Of a stretch of 8,909 nt of DNA, positions 7,277-8,909 are shown in pieces (position 1 is the first letter of the stretch; each line of letters opens with the position of its first letter). Position numbers and translations under genes: made by a program. This DNA is from Betaproteobacteria bacterium. Its GTDB lineage: Bacteria > Pseudomonadota > Gammaproteobacteria > Burkholderiales > SG8-39. The notes beneath the pieces are model-generated. The model did not search any database. It saw nothing but the letters and a program-made list of their open reading frames with translations, and was not told where the DNA came from. The DNA lies in NCBI GenBank assembly GCA_019245555.1, contig JAFARH010000124.1, positions 1 through 8,909 on the forward strand, in the 5' to 3' direction.

Positions 7277-7922
7277 GCCAAAATTCTACGTGATGCGACA
7301 ACTTCCGCTCGGCATCTCGCCGGCGGCCGAGCCGGCATTCGACAACTTCGTCGCCGGACGGAACGCCGAAGCGCTTTCGCGCGTGCGCGACCTCGCGCAG
7401 GGTGCGCTCGCCGAGCGCATCGTCTATGTCTGGGGCGATACGGGCAGCGGCCGCACGCATTTGCTGCGCGCGGCCGCGCGCAGCAATCCATCGCTCGTCG
7501 TCGTCGACGACGTGCAGCTTCTCGACAGCGCCGCTCAGCACGCGCTCTTTGTTGCCATCAACGAAGCGCGCGATGCCGGTCCGGGCGTGCTGGTCGCCGG
7601 CGACAAGCCGCCGGCGCAACTCACCCTGCGCGAGGACTTGCGCACGCGCCTCGCCTGGGGACTCGTGTACGAGCTCGTGCCGCTCGGCGACGAGGACAAG
7701 GCGCGGCACCTCAAGGCAGCCGCGGTAGGGCGCGGGTTGCAGCTTTCTGACGACATCGTCGCCTACCTGCTCACCCGCCTGCCGCGCGACATGCGCAGCC
7801 TTCAGTCCATCATGGAAGTACTTGATCAGTATTCACTTATGCGCAAGCGCCCCCTCACGCTTCCCCTCGTACGCGAAGCGCTCGCACAGGAAATCCTTGG
7901 TAGACAGCCCCAAGAGCGCTGA
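7275..7922 (+). CDS. hda: DnaA regulatory inactivator Hda
   Basis: A DnaA-like AAA+ protein that, bound to the DNA-loaded clamp, promotes ATP hydrolysis by DnaA and so blocks re-initiation. From the outer ATG it is 215 residues. A clamp-binding-like QLPLGI lies at 9-14; FDNFVAG (22-28) is typical of the family; Walker A is [11 protein letters not shown] (54-64), with Arg in place of the usual Lys as in E. coli Hda; Walker B is LVVVDDV (74-80); sensor 1 lies near [12 protein letters not shown] (105-116); LRTRLAWG (122-129) holds the arginine-finger candidate R125; sensor 2 is PRDMRSL (170-176). The stretch between Walker A and Walker B is only about 10 residues, much shorter than in E. coli Hda. 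Start: ATG 7275 has a distant GGAGAG; the conserved family N-terminus (MRQLPL) suggests ATG 7293 instead. Both are in frame. The gene is divergent from purM. Confidence 0.92.
   Translation: MPKFYVMRQLPLGISPAAEPAFDNFVAGRNAEALSRVRDLAQGALAERIVYVWGDTGSGRTHLLRAAARSNPSLVVVDDVQLLDSAAQHALFVAINEARDAGPGVLVAGDKPPAQLTLREDLRTRLAWGLVYELVPLGDEDKARHLKAAAVGRGLQLSDDIVAYLLTRLPRDMRSLQSIMEVLDQYSLMRKRPLTLPLVREALAQEILGRQPQER
7283..7288 (-). promoter_or_regulatory. Candidate -10 element of purM (TAGAAT)
   Basis: TAGAAT (5 of 6 to consensus) on the minus strand ends 6 nt before the purM ATG, which would place the transcript start at or next to the ATG. No good -35 is visible at 16-18 bp. On the plus strand the same AT-rich core gives CAAAAT (7279-7284, 4 of 6), 8 nt before the alternative hda ATG at 7293, so the core might serve both directions. 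Confidence 0.5.
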
Positions 7923-7929
7923 GTAGATT
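7901..7929 (+). promoter_or_regulatory. Candidate sigma70 promoter for the 131-aa exported protein, leaderless
   Basis: TAGACA (7901-7906, 5 of 6 to TTGACA) and TAGATT (7924-7929, 4 of 6 to TATAAT) are separated by exactly 17 bp, inside and just past the end of hda. The -10 ends 7 nt before ATG 7937, so transcription would begin at or next to the start codon. This is the best-matched full promoter in the window. Confidence 0.5.
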
Positions 7930-7936
7930 CATTCGC

Positions 7937-8332
7937 ATGGTTACGCTGCGCCAGATGGTCGTTGTTGGCGCCTTGCTGAGCGCCTCCGCTGCTTTTGGAC
8001 AGTCCGGCTTGCGCCTGCCCGACCGCGGCGAAGCGGGACTCGATCCGTCATTCGCGCGCGGCTGGCTCGCACCGGAGTACGACCGCCTCGGCTTCGCCAA
8101 CAGCTATCCGTGGCGGCCACGCTCCGAATGGTCCAGCACCGTGGTCGATCGCGGGAACCTCGGCCTTTCGCTCACTCGGCGAGATTCGGAGTTTGACCCA
8201 CGCCCCATGTCGGTCTTTGGCCGTTACTGGTTCTCGCAGGACTGGGCCGTGAGCGCGGAGTCGCTCTCGCGCGATACCACGGGCCTCTTCCGTCTCCAGG
8301 ACTTCCGCATCGGCGTCCAGCGCCGGTTCTGA
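7937..8332 (+). CDS. Small exported protein with outer-membrane-like C-terminal Phe, function unknown
   Basis: A 131-residue protein. Residues 1-21 look like a signal peptide: few charges (R5), a hydrophobic core VVVGALLSASAAF, and likely cleavage after A-F-G before Gln22. The mature part is rich in Arg, Trp, Ser and aromatic residues (YPWRPRSEWSS near 55-65, FGRYWFSQDWAVSAES near 94-109). The chain ends RLQDFRIGVQRRF; alternating hydrophobic residues with a terminal Phe resemble the beta-signal of outer membrane proteins. The protein is too short for a barrel of usual size, so it could be a small beta-sheet lipid-associated or periplasmic protein. I do not recognise the family. It starts 14 bp after hda and ends 30 bp before the HAD gene, all on one strand. 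No Shine-Dalgarno precedes the ATG at 7937, but a promoter predicted to give a leaderless transcript does. An internal Met (7955) is a possible alternative start. Confidence 0.68.
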   Translation: MVTLRQMVVVGALLSASAAFGQSGLRLPDRGEAGLDPSFARGWLAPEYDRLGFANSYPWRPRSEWSSTVVDRGNLGLSLTRRDSEFDPRPMSVFGRYWFSQDWAVSAESLSRDTTGLFRLQDFRIGVQRRF

Positions 8333-8346
8333 CCTCACTCTAAAGC

Positions 8347-8352
8347 TACACT
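8347..8352 (+). promoter_or_regulatory. Candidate -10 element of the HAD phosphatase gene (TACACT)
   Basis: TACACT (4 of 6 to TATAAT) ends 10 nt before ATG 8363, in a 30-bp gap without a Shine-Dalgarno. The predicted leader would be about 2-4 nt. No good -35 is seen (best TTCTGA at a too-short 14 bp). Read-through from the upstream gene is an alternative. Confidence 0.3.
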
Positions 8353-8362
8353 CCGGGCGCTC

Positions 8363-8909
8363 ATGCGCCTGGTCCTGTTCGATCTCGACAACACGCTGCT
8401 CGCCGGTGACAGCGACTACGAATGGGGCCAGTTCCTCATCGATCGCGGCGTGCTCGACCGCGAGACCTACGAGGCGCAGAACCGGGCGTATTACGACCAG
8501 TACGTCGCGGGAACGCTCGATATCCATGAGTACCTCGGTTTCGCGCTGCGGCCTTTGGCGGAGCATCCTCCGGCCGATCTCGATCGCTGGCATGCCGACT
8601 TCATGCGCCTGCGCATCGAGCCGATGATCACACCCGCCGCGCGCCAGCTCGTGGGAAGCCACCTCGAAGCAAAGGACCTTTGCGCCATCATCACCGCGAC
8701 GAACAGTTTCGTCACCGCGCCGATCGCCAAGGCGTTCGGTGTGAAGCACCTCGTTGCCACCGAGCCCGAGATGCAAGGCACGCGCTTCACCGGCCGAGTG
8801 CGCGGTACGCCCTGCTTTCGGGAAGGCAAAGTCAGGCGGCTGGACGAATGGCTCGGCTCCCTGGGAAAGCGGCTCGCCGATTTCCATGAGAGCGTGTTCT
8901 ACAGCGACT
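8363..8909 (+). CDS. HAD superfamily subfamily IB phosphatase (partial at right edge)
   Basis: 182 codons are seen, open to the window end. Motif I is VLFDLDNTLL (4-13), with nucleophile D7, acid/base D9 and T11. A helical cap region follows (about 20-95), including YYDQYVAGTLDIHEYLGFAL (43-62). Motif II is IITATNS (109-115), with T111 or T113 as the phosphate-binding residue. Motif III is K156 in FREGKVRRL (152-160). Motif IV has just begun at YSD (180-182), where the Mg-binding aspartates are expected. This order and the C1-type helical cap fit the HAD-IB group (SerB-like; the TIGR01490 type). The full protein should be about 220 residues, so roughly 40 are missing. It is probably a cytoplasmic small-molecule phosphatase; the substrate cannot be told from sequence. 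Its place two genes after hda is one I recall from betaproteobacteria, where pcnB and folK often follow; that is prediction only. Confidence 0.92.
   Translation, partial: MRLVLFDLDNTLLAGDSDYEWGQFLIDRGVLDRETYEAQNRAYYDQYVAGTLDIHEYLGFALRPLAEHPPADLDRWHADFMRLRIEPMITPAARQLVGSHLEAKDLCAIITATNSFVTAPIAKAFGVKHLVATEPEMQGTRFTGRVRGTPCFREGKVRRLDEWLGSLGKRLADFHESVFYSD

Noticed and set aside
7498..7511. Perfect 14-bp palindrome CGTCGTCGACGACG
   Set aside because: It encodes the Val-Val-Asp-Asp run of the Hda Walker B motif with GC-rich codons, so it is explained by coding.
6713..7750. 345-codon plus-strand frame and 306-codon minus-strand frame across purM and hda
   Set aside because: Both are shadows of the strongly supported purM and hda genes and show no recognisable domains.
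8048..8887. 279-codon minus-strand frame opposite the exported protein and the HAD gene
   Set aside because: The plus strand carries the intact HAD motifs I-III and a signal peptide; the antisense product has no recognisable motif.

Overview
The window is a compact, GC-rich chromosomal segment from a proteobacterium, most likely a betaproteobacterium. The DnaE is of the E. coli type, and purM and hda lie back to back, followed by a HAD-IB phosphatase. I recall the hda/HAD neighbourhood (with pcnB and folK next) from Burkholderiales-type genomes. Apart from a few accessory genes it is core housekeeping DNA. I see no rRNA, tRNA, CRISPR array, insertion sequence or prophage gene, and no stretch over 300 bases without a gene.

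Layout: (1) 1-388, minus, a membrane-anchored protein with a type IV pilin-like C-terminal cysteine loop, cut by the window edge; (2) 440-724, plus, acylphosphatase; (3) 721-1455, minus, an XRE-type HTH regulator; (4) 1558-2484, plus, a short FAD-binding oxidoreductase-like protein; (5) 2481-5933, minus, dnaE; (6) 5963-6265, plus, a small secreted coiled-coil protein; (7) 6269-7276, minus, purM; (8) 7275-7922, plus, hda; (9) 7937-8332, plus, a small exported protein ending in Phe; (10) 8363-8909, plus, a HAD-IB phosphatase cut by the right edge.

The genes do not form one pathway. DnaE replicates the chromosome, Hda (with the clamp) switches off DnaA after initiation, and PurM makes purine precursors. 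Both DnaE and Hda carry a clamp-binding-like motif.

The most notable structure is in the junctions. The first eight genes alternate strand. Two convergent pairs share the four bases CTAG as overlapping stop codons, and a third pair ends 3 bp apart. The dnaE and purM starts are preceded by nearly the same block (CATG, C/T, CAAAA(AA)TTCTAC on the plus strand). On the minus strand this gives a TAGAAT -10 only 6-8 nt before the ATG, with no Shine-Dalgarno, which suggests leaderless mRNAs. The 131-aa exported protein has a -35/-10 pair predicting the same, and the regulator and HAD genes have weaker versions. In contrast, the FAD-binding gene has a textbook Shine-Dalgarno. I found no convincing new multi-gene system; the best leads are the leaderless promoters, the unusual pilin-like protein, the shortened Hda and the N-terminally reduced FAD protein.
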